Origin: an uncultured Clostridia bacterium
Lineage (GTDB): Bacteria > Bacillota > Clostridia > Oscillospirales > Ruminococcaceae
Length of the DNA stretch: 64,000 nt
Assembly (NCBI GenBank): GCA_947629905.1
Contig: CANRFM010000006.1
Span: 1 to 64,000, forward strand
Direction of reading: 5' to 3'
Under the pieces are notes generated by a model. The model ran no database searches. It saw nothing but the letters and a program-made list of their open reading frames with translations, and was not told the DNA's origin. The first letter of the stretch is position 1, and the number at the start of each line of letters is the position of its first letter. Both the position numbers and the translations under genes were made by a program. Positions 53,421 through 62,261 of the stretch are shown here, one piece after another.

Positions 53421-54938
53421 TCAATTGTAAATCTCAGGTAACGAAAACAATTCCTCCGCATAGTCAAGCAACTGTTTCGGGTCTGTGCCGGATGCTGTGA
53501 CCTGAACCCGGAACTCCCCCGCATCGATCACAAAATCTGAGCTGAACATGGCACTTTCCTCGTCCTCCACGATGTAGGGCGCATCCCCCGCAAGCACGGC
53601 ATCCCACTCCTCCGGGGGAAGCAGATGTGCCGAACCGATGTCCTCTACGGGTCTTGTCGTGAACATTACCCCGATATTACAGTCATCCGAGGTATAATTC
53701 ACGTGGAGAAATTCATAAATGCCGTTATCGCTTTCCGGAGCGGGTACGGTTTCACGCCAGATCGCAGAGGGTTCTCCCCACTGCGGCACACAGCCCTGAA
53801 AGCATGGTATCTCGTTCGCTTCCTGCAAGGTCAGTTCCGGCTGCGCTTCTGCACGGGCATTCCCCACTTCCCAAAGCCCCTCTTCCGTCAGTTCCCCGTA
53901 AAAGCAGATATAATACCCGTCCCCGATCGGTATCTGAAAATGCACATAATAATACCCATTATCATCATTCCAGTCGCTGAACGGCTCCGCAAAGGCTTCC
54001 TCCCAGACGGAGAGCACCGGCAGTTCCGGGTCTTTCGGACCGTAGTAGGCAACCAGTGTCCGGTCTGTACTCTCCCACGTCTGCACCAGTGTTTCATCAT
54101 CGTAAAGCTGACAGGTCTGGAGCGACATTCCGTCAATGCTGACCGCCTGAAGCACATACCCTTTGCAGAACGGGAGCGTATTCGCCTCATCCGGGGTAAG
54201 CGTTCCGGCAAAGGATACGATCTGCCGCACAAGTGCCTTTTTATCGGGCATTTGTGCTATTGTTGCATCCTGCAGGACATTCACGGCGATCTGTAAAATT
54301 TCCCGCTCCGTCAGCCCTGTGGTGCGGATCTCGCAGGAAATGCTGTCCCCGAACGCATACAGCGTATCTATCTGGCTCTGGAATTTGGACATACAGAGGT
54401 AAATGCCGTCCGTCAGTTTCAGGTAATCTTCCCGGTCGGGGTCGGCTGCGGCATATACCGTCAGGGTCAGAGAACGCTCCCTGTCCAGTGCCTTGAAACG
54501 GGCACGGTCGATCGTCTCCCCCGTGTTGAACTCCCCCGCACTGTAATAGACTGCCACATCTGAAAAAGGCAGGTAGGGCAGCTCCGGTTTTTCCTCTGTC
54601 GTGTAGGCAAGACAGGTATCCGGGAATACAAATTCATCCCCAATGGAAAAGCTCTGCTCCTTTGCCTGATTCAGGATTGCGGTGATTTCCCTGTCCGTCA
54701 GTTCGTTTTCGGATTCTGCCGGGCGGGACTGCTCCACACTGCTCTGCGGCATAGGCGCACGCTGAATGTCCGAAAGCAGCGAATACCCGATACCCACGCA
54801 GAGCATGATCATCGCTGCCGCCGCCACCGCACCATACCAACGGCGGTGCAGGGGCTTTTTCTCCGTTTCTGCGGTCAGTTCGGCAATGTATTTCTCATCG
54901 ACCTGTGAAAGCATCCGTTTCACGTCATTTCGGTTCAT
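53421..54938 (-). CDS. membrane-anchored anti-sigma-like protein
   Basis: 505 aa. The start overlaps the ECF sigma gene end by 14 bases. A cytoplasmic N terminus (about 1-32, MNRNDVKRMLSQVDEKYIAE) could hold the sigma factor, followed by one membrane helix (AVAAAAMIMLCVGIGYSLL, about 36-55) and a large extracellular region (about 60-505) without a recognised domain. By position and topology it should restrain the sigma factor and sense an outside signal. It has no RsgI-type carbohydrate-binding module that I can recognise. Confidence 0.8.
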   Translation of the reverse strand: MNRNDVKRMLSQVDEKYIAELTAETEKKPLHRRWYGAVAAAAMIMLCVGIGYSLLSDIQRAPMPQSSVEQSRPAESENELTDREITAILNQAKEQSFSIGDEFVFPDTCLAYTTEEKPELPYLPFSDVAVYYSAGEFNTGETIDRARFKALDRERSLTLTVYAAADPDREDYLKLTDGIYLCMSKFQSQIDTLYAFGDSISCEIRTTGLTEREILQIAVNVLQDATIAQMPDKKALVRQIVSFAGTLTPDEANTLPFCKGYVLQAVSIDGMSLQTCQLYDDETLVQTWESTDRTLVAYYGPKDPELPVLSVWEEAFAEPFSDWNDDNGYYYVHFQIPIGDGYYICFYGELTEEGLWEVGNARAEAQPELTLQEANEIPCFQGCVPQWGEPSAIWRETVPAPESDNGIYEFLHVNYTSDDCNIGVMFTTRPVEDIGSAHLLPPEEWDAVLAGDAPYIVEDEESAMFSSDFVIDAGEFRVQVTASGTDPKQLLDYAEELFSLPEIYN

Positions 54939-55497
54939 GGTAAAAGCCCTCCTTTTTGAGGTAGTCTTTCAGCTTTTTGCGGGTGCGGCTGAGGATCACG
55001 CTGACATTGCTCACGGAGCAGCCTGTCTCCGCTGCGACTTCTTCCACGGAAAGATACTGCCAGTACCGGAGCAGGAAAATGCGGCGGTGTTTCGGTTTCA
55101 GGGTCGCCAAAAAGCCGTTGATGACTTCCCCGAGCTGATTATCCGCCGCACCGCTTGCCCGGTCGTCTGCAATGCTCTCACACAGCTCCTCGAATGGCAG
55201 AACGGCTTCACCGGGTTTTCGTTTGGCGGCGTTGTTATAGTCCAGACGGCGGACGGCAGTATTCCGGGCAAGGCAGGCAAGGTAGGCTTTCAGGCTGACG
55301 GGCTGATTCGGGGGAATGGAACGCCAAGCGGCAAGGTAGGTATCATTTTCGCATTCCTCCGCATCAAGCGGGTCATGCAGAATACTGCCAATGATATGCC
55401 GCACTGTCCGCCCGTAGCGCATCCGGGTCTCCGTAACCGCCTGTTGGGAACGCTCGAAATATAGGCGGATGATTTCTGTATCCTGCAAATTTAACAC
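54925..55497 (-). CDS. ECF-type RNA polymerase sigma factor
   Basis: 190 aa. The GTG at 55497 lies close to AGGGG; a TTG three codons later is an alternative start. Sigma region 2 (LHDPLDAEECENDTYLAAWR) and region 4 (LSVEEVAAETGCSVSNVSVI) are clear; region 3 is missing, as in ECF factors. Coupled to the anti-sigma gene. Its upstream region (55524-55562) holds a motif also found before dgt-dnaG-rpoD, which fits self-activation. Confidence 0.93.
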   Translation of the reverse strand: MLNLQDTEIIRLYFERSQQAVTETRMRYGRTVRHIIGSILHDPLDAEECENDTYLAAWRSIPPNQPVSLKAYLACLARNTAVRRLDYNNAAKRKPGEAVLPFEELCESIADDRASGAADNQLGEVINGFLATLKPKHRRIFLLRYWQYLSVEEVAAETGCSVSNVSVILSRTRKKLKDYLKKEGFYHEPK

Positions 55498-55523
55498 TTC
55501 CCCTCTTTTTTATTACATAAGAT

Positions 55524-55562
55524 ACCCCTCTACTATATAAGTACGGAAACGGACAGGAAACC
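55524..55562 (-). promoter_or_regulatory. possible autoregulated ECF promoter
   Basis: Minus strand: GGTTTCC (55556-55562), 16 bases, TATATA (55534-55539), GTAGAGGGGT (to 55524). CGTAC precedes the TATATA, which resembles the CGT core of ECF -10 elements. The same motif lies at 6098-6137. Confidence 0.55.
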
Positions 55563-55635
55563 TTACACTTTTTTCAAAAAAAAAATTGCGGCAAGCTAAG
55601 TGAAAAAGGGTGGGGGTTGGGCAGCAGCGTGATAT

Positions 55636-55876
55636 TGCACGCCATTTTTGCCGACTGGCACGTCATTTCACCTTTTGCACGCCACCTGCATACGCCTGTT
55701 TTGGCTATTTATAGCCATTCATACGCCCATACGCCTAAAAAGCAAGTTGTCCTTATATTGATACCGCACGTGTAGCACGCACCCTGCACGCACCTTACCA
55801 CACACCCTAAATGGCTTAATATAGCCAAATACACACCCACACACCATTTTAATGAGTTGCTATTATATATATATTA
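55636..55876. repeat. palindromic repeat, composite copy C
   Basis: Contains GTTTTGGCTATTTATAGCCA, CGCCTAAAAAGCAAGTTGTC and, in opposite orientation, ACACACCCTAAATGGCTTAA then TATAGCCAAATACACACCC and a left-end-like TTGCTATTATATA (55857-55869). It is an inverted copy of most of copy D, the two flanking 55880-56189. No gene is supported. Confidence 0.75.
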
Positions 55877-55940
55877 TACCATACTTTCCCAGTCTTGGAA
55901 ATCCAATACAATATCTGTATTTCTATGATAACATAGAATG

Positions 55941-56030
55941 AAAAAAATATAAAACTGCTGAAATGACAGTTTTACAATAACCGAAAGGGTGTAACTCTGA
56001 TGGACACCCTTTGACGGAATACAAAACTAC
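55941..56030. repeat. hairpin unit 1 (CTGCTGAAA ... GACGGAATACAAAAC)
   Basis: AAAAAAATATAAAACTGCTG begins it; AAACTG...CAGTTT is a small hairpin; AAAGGGTGT (55984-55992) pairs with ACACCCTTT (56003-56011); it ends in GACGGAATACAAAAC. The same ends recur in unit 2. The frame of about 65 codons on the minus strand here is not a credible gene. Confidence 0.6.
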
Positions 56031-56056
56031 ATAACAAAACAGTATCAGATTACAAT

Positions 56057-56120
56057 AAAAAAATAAAACTGCTGAAAGGGGGTCGCATTTCACGACTCCC
56101 TTTGACGGAATACAAAACAA
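56057..56120. repeat. hairpin unit 2 (CTGCTGAAA ... GACGGAATACAAAAC)
   Basis: AAAAAAATAAAACTGCTGAA begins it; AAAGGG and GTCG pair with CGAC and CCCTTT to form the stem; it ends with the same GACGGAATACAAAAC as unit 1. The stem sequence differs from unit 1 but pairing is kept. Confidence 0.6.
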
Positions 56121-56189
56121 TATCGAGTTTTCACAAAACGTTAAAAGTCAAATTTTGTAAGAAAAAATGAAAGATACATATATAGTTAT

Positions 56190-56410
56190 ATAATATATAT
56201 ATAGCAACAAAGAAAAAAGGTGTGTGGGTGTGTACTTGGCTATATTAAGCCATTTAGGGTGTGTGGTAAGGTGCGTGCAGGGTGCGTACTGCACGTGTGA
56301 TATAAATATAAGGACAACCTGCTTTTTAGGCGTATGGGCGTATGAATGGCTATAAATAGCCAAAACAGGCGTGTGATGATGACGTATACCATACGCCACA
56401 GTGTATGCCC
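56190..56410. repeat. palindromic repeat, composite copy D
   Basis: Left-end-like ATATATATAGCAACAAAG; core CTTGGCTATATTAAGCCATT; hairpin CGTGCA (56274-56279) with TGCACG (56290-56295); then, reversed, AAGGACAACCTGCTTTTTAG and GAATGGCTATAAATAGCC. It matches the reverse complement of copy C. Confidence 0.75.
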
Positions 56411-56446
56411 CCTAAACTGCACTACCAACCGAGCAAGCCGACCTTT

Positions 56447-56523
56447 GCCGCCGTCAGGCGGCATTGGGAGGCACCACGGAGCCGGCAGCCTGCCGGAAGG
56501 GTGTGAATCTGGTTCATACCCCT
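56447..56523 (-). terminator. triple-hairpin terminator region after thiC
   Basis: GCCGCC-GTCA-GGCGGC (56447-56462), CCGGCA-GCC-TGCCGG (56482-56496) and GGGTGTGAA...TTCATACCC (56499-56521) lie just beyond the thiC stop. No T-run follows, so the function as terminator is inferred from position. Confidence 0.5.
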
Positions 56524-56536
56524 GCTTGCCCGAATA

Positions 56537-57847
56537 TCACTTCTCCGTGCAAAACTCCACCTTTTCCCCGTTGAGGATCATATTTGTCGTCCGCACGGCA
56601 CACATCTTGCCGCACATGGAGCAGGTATGCCGTTCAGCGGGCGGAACGCTCTCATAATATGCCCTCGCCTTGTCGGGGTCGATACAGAGCTTGAACATCT
56701 CCTCCCAGTTTAGCTCATGCCGGGCAGCTGCCATGGCATTGTCGGCTTCCCGGGCGTGGGGCACGCCTTTGGCAATGTCTGCCGCATGGGCTGCGATCTT
56801 GCTCGCCATGATGCCCTCTTTCACGTCATCCACATCCGGCAAACGCAGATGCTCCGCCGGTGTCACGTAACAGAGAAAATCCGCCCCGCTTGCCGCCGCA
56901 ATTGCGCCGCCGATCGCCGAAGTGATATGGTCATACCCCGGTGCAATGTCCGTCACCAACGGACCCAGCACGTAGAACGGCGCATTGTGGCAGATCCGCT
57001 TCTGCAACCGCATATTCGCTTCAATTTCATTCATTGCCATGTGTCCGGGTCCCTCGACCATGACCTGTACATTCTTCGCCCAAGCCCGCTCCGTGAGTGC
57101 GCCCAGCTCGATCAGTTCTGCGATCTGCCCCGCATCCGTCGCATCGTCGATACAACCCGGGCGCAGCGCATCCCCTAAGCTGATCGTCACGTCAAACTCC
57201 TGCAAAATGTCCAGCACCTCGTCATAATGCTCGTAGAACGGGTTCTCGTTTCCGGTCATCATCATCCACGCAAACAGCAGCGAACCGCCCCGGGAGACGA
57301 TGTTCATCTTCCGCTTGTCACGCATGAAAGCTTCCACTGCCCGGCGATTGATCCCGGCATGGATCGTCATGAAGTCCACGCCCTCTTCCGCATGGGCACG
57401 GACGACTTTCAGGAAATCCTCTGCCGAAATTTCGAGCAGATCCTTGTCTAAATACCCGATCGCATCATACATTGGCACTGTGCCGATCATGGCAGGGGAC
57501 TTCGCCACAAGCTGCTGCCGGAAGGTGTTCGTCTTGCCGTAATTGCTCAAGTCCATAATGGCTTCCGCCCCGTAGCGGATCGCCATGTCCACCTTTTCCA
57601 TTTCCATGCCGTAGTCTTTACAATCGCCGGAAATGCCGAGGTTGACGTTAATTTTCGTGCGCATCTGCTTGCCGATACCCTCCGGGGAGAGCGACTTGTG
57701 CCGGATATTGCAGGGAATGCACACTTCCCCTGTTGCCACCAACGCCCGGAGCGCTTCCGGCTCGATGAACTCTTTCTTTGCGACAATTTCCATTTCCGGC
57801 GTGATGATACCGAGTTTTGCCGCTTCCATTTGTGTTCTGTATGTCAT
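56537..57847 (-). CDS. thiC: phosphomethylpyrimidine synthase
   Basis: 436 aa. It turns aminoimidazole ribotide into hydroxymethylpyrimidine phosphate by a radical SAM reaction. Hallmarks: [107 protein letters not shown] and the C-terminal cluster CSMCGKMC (CX2CX3C, the spacing seen in short clostridial/archaeal ThiC). It is the last gene of the thi operon and lies one base after thiD. AAAGGAG precedes the ATG. Confidence 0.97.
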   Translation of the reverse strand: MTYRTQMEAAKLGIITPEMEIVAKKEFIEPEALRALVATGEVCIPCNIRHKSLSPEGIGKQMRTKINVNLGISGDCKDYGMEMEKVDMAIRYGAEAIMDLSNYGKTNTFRQQLVAKSPAMIGTVPMYDAIGYLDKDLLEISAEDFLKVVRAHAEEGVDFMTIHAGINRRAVEAFMRDKRKMNIVSRGGSLLFAWMMMTGNENPFYEHYDEVLDILQEFDVTISLGDALRPGCIDDATDAGQIAELIELGALTERAWAKNVQVMVEGPGHMAMNEIEANMRLQKRICHNAPFYVLGPLVTDIAPGYDHITSAIGGAIAAASGADFLCYVTPAEHLRLPDVDDVKEGIMASKIAAHAADIAKGVPHAREADNAMAAARHELNWEEMFKLCIDPDKARAYYESVPPAERHTCSMCGKMCAVRTTNMILNGEKVEFCTEK

Positions 57848-57848
57848 G

Positions 57849-58604
57849 TCAGAACTCCTTTCTGTTCAGGTACATATGATCTATCGGACCGTTGCCATGC
57901 CCGAGGTGCAGCCCTGCCGTAATTGCCCCGGTCAGGTACGCTTTCGCCCGCCGGACAGCTTCCGGCAAAGGCAGCCCCATCGCCAAAAATGCCGCAATAC
58001 CGCTCGACAGCGTGCAGCCCGTGCCGTGGGTGTCGGGGTTGTTGATACGCTCGCCACGCAGCCACGTCAGCCCCTCCGCCGTGCAGAGTAAGTCATCCGC
58101 TCCTGCCGAGTGTCCGCCCTTGAGCAGTACCGCACAGCCGTATGTGTCCCGGAGAAATGCTGCCGCTTCCGTCCGGTCAGACAGCCCGGTAAGCTGCTGC
58201 GCTTCGGGGATGTTCGGGGTGATGAGTTCCGCAAGGGGGAACAGCACCTCCATTCCCGCCGAAAGCACTGCCCCGCTTGTCGAACGCAGCACTGTGTCCA
58301 CCACGATATGCGGCGGCTGAAACCAGCGCAGACAGTCCGCAATGACTGCCGCCTGTTCTGCATTCGCAACCATGCCAATTTTGACGGCATCCGCCGGAAT
58401 ATCCTCCAACACTGCCACGATCTGCGCCCGGAGCAGCTCCGGGGAAACGGCTTCCACCGACCGAACTTCGCACGTATTCTGCACGGTAATTGCCGTGATC
58501 GCCGTCATCCCGTACACCCCGAGAGCGGTCAGCGTTTTCAGGTCTGCCTGAATGCCTGCGCCGCCGGAGCAGTCACTTCCGGCAATGCTCAGCACCGTTT
58601 TCAT
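57849..58604 (-). CDS. thiD: hydroxymethylpyrimidine/phosphomethylpyrimidine kinase
   Basis: 251 aa from ATG 58604, which overlaps the thiE stop as ATGA. Ribokinase-type fold with [20 protein letters not shown] at the N terminus, [15 protein letters not shown] and the anion-hole site [20 protein letters not shown]. It phosphorylates HMP and HMP-P. It sits between thiE and thiC, so the pyrimidine steps are grouped. Confidence 0.97.
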   Translation of the reverse strand: MKTVLSIAGSDCSGGAGIQADLKTLTALGVYGMTAITAITVQNTCEVRSVEAVSPELLRAQIVAVLEDIPADAVKIGMVANAEQAAVIADCLRWFQPPHIVVDTVLRSTSGAVLSAGMEVLFPLAELITPNIPEAQQLTGLSDRTEAAAFLRDTYGCAVLLKGGHSAGADDLLCTAEGLTWLRGERINNPDTHGTGCTLSSGIAAFLAMGLPLPEAVRRAKAYLTGAITAGLHLGHGNGPIDHMYLNRKEF

Positions 58605-59230
58605 GTCAGCCCCTCCGCCACAGCCCGGAGCTGCTGCGCTGCGGCTTTCACATCCGCCGCTCCGAACAACGCCGAAACGACCGCAATACCTGCCGCACCG
58701 CTGCCTTTGAGGGCTGCCGCATTTTCTGCCGTGATGCCGCCGATCGCCACCGCCGGAATGCGCACAGCATGGCATATTGTCCGCAAATCTTCCGGGGTGA
58801 TGCGGATGGCATCGGTTTTGGTCGGGGACGGGAACACTGCCCCTACCCCGAGGTAGTCCGCCCCTGCCGCTTCCGCTGTTTGCGCCTGTGCAATGGTTTT
58901 CGCAGTCGCCCCGATGAGGAACTGCGCCCCGGCAGCTTTACGGATCTCCGCAACGGGCGTATCGGTCAAGCCGACATGCACCCCGTCCGCCCCGGCAGCA
59001 AGGGCAGCCCGGTAATTGTCATTGAGGATGAGCGGAACGGCGTATTTCCGGCAAATCGCCTTGATGCGAACCGCTTCGGCGATCAGTTCCTGCTCTGGCA
59101 GATCCTTTTCCCGGAGCTGCACGCAGGTCACACCCCCGGCAAGGGCGCATTCTATTTCGGTTTCCAAATTCCTGCCGTCCAGACAGTGCCGGTCTGTCAC
59201 GGCATACAGGGTCAGATCTGTTCTTCGCAT
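58601..59230 (-). CDS. thiE: thiamine-phosphate synthase
   Basis: 209 aa, TIM barrel. Motifs: LYAVTDRHCL, VTCVQLREKDL, LILNDNYRAALAAGADGVHV, LIGATAKT, ADYLGVGAVFPSPTKTDA and AVAIGGITAENAAAL. It joins HMP-PP with the thiazole phosphate to give thiamine phosphate. It overlaps the TenI-like gene at its start (19 bases) and thiD at its end. Confidence 0.96.
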   Translation of the reverse strand: MRRTDLTLYAVTDRHCLDGRNLETEIECALAGGVTCVQLREKDLPEQELIAEAVRIKAICRKYAVPLILNDNYRAALAAGADGVHVGLTDTPVAEIRKAAGAQFLIGATAKTIAQAQTAEAAGADYLGVGAVFPSPTKTDAIRITPEDLRTICHAVRIPAVAIGGITAENAAALKGSGAAGIAVVSALFGAADVKAAAQQLRAVAEGLT

Positions 59231-59826
59231 GGTGTAAATTCCTCTAAAAAAGCAGCCGGGTCAGCGCACCGCATAAAGCCGCTGCGCACACAAGCGCCCG
59301 CTGCGCCCGCAGCCCGTACTTCGGCAATATGTTCCGGCGTGATGCCGCCAATAGCATAGACCGGAACGCTCACGCTCCGGCAAATTTCCCGCAAAAACGG
59401 AATGCCCCTGCCCGGTTTGTCCGGCTTGCAGGACGTGGCAAAAATATGCCCGGCGATGAGATAATCCGCCCCTAATGCGACTGCCTCCGCCGCTTCCGCC
59501 ACGGAATGCACGGATGCACCGAGGACTTTATACGCTGCCCGCTGTTCGGGCTTCAGACCACGCAGCAAGGGCAAAGGCAGGTGTATCTGCGCCGTTTCCG
59601 TCAGCAAACCGCCCGCTCCGTGCAGCACACAGGGAACACCATGTGCGCTGCAAATCGCCCGGACTCTTCCGGCAAGCACGGGGTAGGCAACTGGCGGATA
59701 TTCCGGCGCACGCAGGATAATACACAGCGGCTTGGCAGCGGCGATGGCTTCGAGCCGGGCGAAATAGTCCCCCACGCAGCATTCCCTGTCCGTGATGCAG
59801 ATAATGTCAGACATAGAGATATTCAT
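59212..59826 (-). CDS. TenI/ThiE-like protein
   Basis: 204 aa, a second member of the ThiE superfamily. It keeps the barrel pattern (CITDRECCVGDYFARLEAIA, SVHSVAEAAEAVALGADYLI, YAIGGITPEHIAEVRAAGA) but lacks the QLREKD and NDNY motifs of true ThiE. It is therefore more like TenI, which aromatises the thiazole product of ThiG in Bacillus. That fits its place between thiH and thiE. The start is uncertain: ATG 59826 lies inside the end of thiH, and ATG 59814 is also possible. Confidence 0.82.
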   Translation of the reverse strand: MNISMSDIICITDRECCVGDYFARLEAIAAAKPLCIILRAPEYPPVAYPVLAGRVRAICSAHGVPCVLHGAGGLLTETAQIHLPLPLLRGLKPEQRAAYKVLGASVHSVAEAAEAVALGADYLIAGHIFATSCKPDKPGRGIPFLREICRSVSVPVYAIGGITPEHIAEVRAAGAAGACVRSGFMRCADPAAFLEEFTPCEEQI

Positions 59827-61063
59827 TCAGCACGGGCTGAAGTCCCTCCTGTTCCAGATCCGTGTACATCCGGGACAGACTGCGGCTGTCGTCAATCTCA
59901 AACTGCCCGTCTCCGCTTTCGCCGTCCTGCTTGCCGGTATATTTTTCCTCGTGGTCGCCAATGCCGGTAGAGACCCCTGCGGAAATTTTAGTCGCTGCGA
60001 TCTTTACAATGCCATTGCGGAACGAGGCGCTCTCCCGTGAAGAAACCGTAATGCCCGCAAATGGCAGGAACATCCGGTAAGCGCAAAGCACCTGACACAG
60101 CTCTTTTTCGCCTACATCCTGCGGACGGATCTTGTCATTATTGACAATGGGGCGCAAACGGGGGCAGGAGAGGGAGATCTCCGCATGGGGGTATTTTTTC
60201 TGGAGCAGACAAGCGTGCAGCCCCGTGGCAAGGGCATCTTTCCGGAAATCCGAAAGCCCGAGCAGCGCCGAACACGCAATGCCCCGCATACCGCCCAGTA
60301 AAGCCCTTTCCTGCGCTTCAAAACGGTACGGGAATACCCGCTTATGCCCGGCTAAATGCAGCTGTTCATAGCGGTCAGCATCATAAGTCTCCTGAAAAAC
60401 CGTCACATAGTCCACGCCACATTCGTGCAGATAGCGGTACTCGTCCGTGTTCACCGGGTAAATCTCAATACCCACCAGCCGGAAATACTTCCGGGCAAGC
60501 TTGCACGCTTCTCCGATGTATTCAATACTGCTTTTCGCTCGGCTTTCCCCGGTGAGGATGAGAATTTCCTCCATGCCGCTTTCCGCAATGACCTGCATTT
60601 CGTGTTCTATCTGCTCCGGTGTGAGCTGCATCCGGCGGATGTCATTATAGCAGTTAAAACCGCAGTACACGCAGTAATTTTCGCAGTAATTCGCAATATA
60701 CAGCGGTGTGAACAGGTAGACCGTGTTCCCGAAATGCCGCTGCGTGACAAGGCTTGCCTTCTGCGCCATCTGCTCCAAAAACGGTGCGGCAGCCGGAGAC
60801 AGCAGCGCCTTAAATTCTTCTAAACTGCACCGCTCGTCCGCATGGGAGAGTGCCCGCTGCACGTCTAATGCCGTATACTGTGCCGGGTCGTAGGCGTTCA
60901 TTTCCGCCAAGACCGTTTCCCGCAAGGTCGGGTCGATCTGTTCCATGCCGGGCAGAAATTCCATGTGACTGCGCCGGGAAGCGGGGTCATTTTCCAGTGT
61001 GTGCTTGCGTTTGCGCTGTGCTTCTGTGAGATTGGCAGAATCGATAAAATACTGTTCGTCCAT
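59807..61063 (-). CDS. thiH: 2-iminoacetate synthase
   Basis: 418 aa from ATG 61063, preceded by GAGGGGG. Radical SAM enzyme with the CxxxCxxC cluster in YCENYCVYCGF (about 124-132), LLGGMRGIACSALLGLSDFR and SCPRLRP in the ThiH pattern. It splits tyrosine to dehydroglycine for the thiazole ring. Use of ThiH instead of the oxygen-dependent ThiO suits an anaerobe. It lies 10 bp after thiG. Confidence 0.97.
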   Translation of the reverse strand: MDEQYFIDSANLTEAQRKRKHTLENDPASRRSHMEFLPGMEQIDPTLRETVLAEMNAYDPAQYTALDVQRALSHADERCSLEEFKALLSPAAAPFLEQMAQKASLVTQRHFGNTVYLFTPLYIANYCENYCVYCGFNCYNDIRRMQLTPEQIEHEMQVIAESGMEEILILTGESRAKSSIEYIGEACKLARKYFRLVGIEIYPVNTDEYRYLHECGVDYVTVFQETYDADRYEQLHLAGHKRVFPYRFEAQERALLGGMRGIACSALLGLSDFRKDALATGLHACLLQKKYPHAEISLSCPRLRPIVNNDKIRPQDVGEKELCQVLCAYRMFLPFAGITVSSRESASFRNGIVKIAATKISAGVSTGIGDHEEKYTGKQDGESGDGQFEIDDSRSLSRMYTDLEQEGLQPVLNEYLYV

Positions 61064-61073
61064 AGCTGCCCCC

Positions 61074-61841
61074 TCAGTCATGCAGGAAACCCGTGAGCGT
61101 ATCGGACGGTGCACCGCCCCGCTCCAGTACCCTGCCCAGCCCCGAAAGATAGGCACTGCGCCCGGCTTCCACGGCTTTGCGGAATGCTTCTGCCATTGCC
61201 GGCAAGTCCCCTGCCGTGGCAAGTGCCGTATTGCACATGACGGCAGCCGCACCCATTTCCATGGCTTCGCAAGCCTGCGAGGGTCTGCCGATCCCGGCAT
61301 CCACGATGACAGGCAGGTCAATTTCATCAATTAAGATCTGTATGAAATCTCTGGTCGCAAGCCCTTTATTTGACCCGATCGGCGCAGCAAGCGGCATGAC
61401 GGAGGCTGCCCCCGCATTGACAAGATCCCGTGCGGCATTGAGGTCGGGATACATATAGGGCATGACAACAAAGCCCTCTTTGGCAAGAATTTCCGTTGCC
61501 TTAATGGTCTCCGCATTGTCCGGCAGCAGGTACTTCGTGTCACGCATAATTTCAATTTTCACGAAATCGCCGCAGCCCAATTCCCTTGCCAGCCGTGCAA
61601 TGCGGACCGCTTCCTGCGCATTGCGTGCGCCGGAGGTATTCGGGAGCAAGGTCACGCCCTTGGGGATGTAGTCAAGGATGTTCTCGTGTTCCTGTGTGTT
61701 GGCACGGCGGACGGCAAGGGTGATGATCTCTGCCCCTGCATACTGCACGGCTGCCTCGATGAGGGAGAGCGAATACTTCCCCGAACCGAGAATGAACCGG
61801 GCGTGAAATTCCCGCCCGCCAAGTTTCAGTGTATCTTCCAT
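61074..61841 (-). CDS. thiG: thiazole synthase
   Basis: 255 aa. AAAGGAG is eight bases upstream of ATG 61841. Family motifs: [87 protein letters not shown] and DAxxxNTALATA-like [11 protein letters not shown]. It builds the thiazole phosphate from deoxyxylulose phosphate, dehydroglycine and ThiS thiocarboxylate. Confidence 0.97.
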   Translation of the reverse strand: MEDTLKLGGREFHARFILGSGKYSLSLIEAAVQYAGAEIITLAVRRANTQEHENILDYIPKGVTLLPNTSGARNAQEAVRIARLARELGCGDFVKIEIMRDTKYLLPDNAETIKATEILAKEGFVVMPYMYPDLNAARDLVNAGAASVMPLAAPIGSNKGLATRDFIQILIDEIDLPVIVDAGIGRPSQACEAMEMGAAAVMCNTALATAGDLPAMAEAFRKAVEAGRSAYLSGLGRVLERGGAPSDTLTGFLHD

Positions 61842-61859
61842 TGCATACGCTCCTTTCGC

Positions 61860-62054
61860 TTAACCGCCGCCGACAAAGCGGACGATCTCCACCACATCGC
61901 CGTCCTGAATGACGGTGCTGCCGAGTTCCGCTTTCGGGATGATCTCCTCATTACGTTCCACAGCGACCTGTGCACAGGCATAGCCCTGCGCTTCGACCAG
62001 TGCGGCAGCGGTCATCCCTGCGGCATCGACAGGTTTTCCGTTGACTGTTACCAT
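61860..62054 (-). CDS. thiS: sulfur carrier protein ThiS
   Basis: 64 aa from ATG 62054, preceded by AAGGGG. Ubiquitin-like fold, [20 protein letters not shown], ending in VRFVGGG, whose terminal Gly-Gly is thiocarboxylated to donate sulfur. First gene of the operon, behind the TPP riboswitch. A thiF-type adenylyltransferase is not in this window. Confidence 0.96.
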   Translation of the reverse strand: MVTVNGKPVDAAGMTAAALVEAQGYACAQVAVERNEEIIPKAELGSTVIQDGDVVEIVRFVGGG

Positions 62055-62075
62055 ATCTACGCCCCTTTCCAAAAG

Positions 62076-62100
62076 AAAAAGCTGCCCGGAACGGCAGCCC
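62076..62100 (-). terminator. attenuator terminator of the TPP riboswitch
   Basis: On the minus strand GCTGCC-GTTCCG-GGCAGC is followed by TTTTTC. It lies between the aptamer and thiS, so TPP binding probably favours this terminator. Confidence 0.88.
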
Positions 62101-62112
62101 ATGTGTACGAAA

Positions 62113-62200
62113 GATGAACTCCCTACGCCGGCATGAACCGTATCAGGTGGCAAGGGTCGGAAACTGCTGTTCCCCTCTCAGCCCGGCTGCGGACTCCCCT
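62113..62200 (-). ncRNA. TPP riboswitch (THI element)
   Basis: On the minus strand: GGGGAGTCCGCAGCCGGGCTGAGAGGG, of which CTGAGAGGG is the conserved core, then ACCCTTGCCACCTGATACGG, TTCATGCCGGCGTAGGGAG. These match the THI-box helices and the CUGAGA and CCUGAU...GCGUAGGGA motifs. It senses TPP and controls the thiS-thiC operon. Confidence 0.96.
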
Positions 62201-62210
62201 GTTCTTTTTT

Positions 62211-62239
62211 ATTATAGCATACTTTTCCTGAAATTGCAA
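62211..62239 (-). promoter_or_regulatory. sigma-A promoter of the thi operon
   Basis: Minus strand: TTGCAA (62234-62239), 17-base spacer, TATAAT (62211-62216), just upstream of the riboswitch. Confidence 0.8.
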
Positions 62240-62261
62240 GGGGTAACGAAAAAAAGGAGCG

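Noticed and set aside
55923-56120. A 65-codon minus-strand gene between the repeats
   Set aside because: It spans the two hairpin units, has no ribosome site and no resemblance to a protein family.
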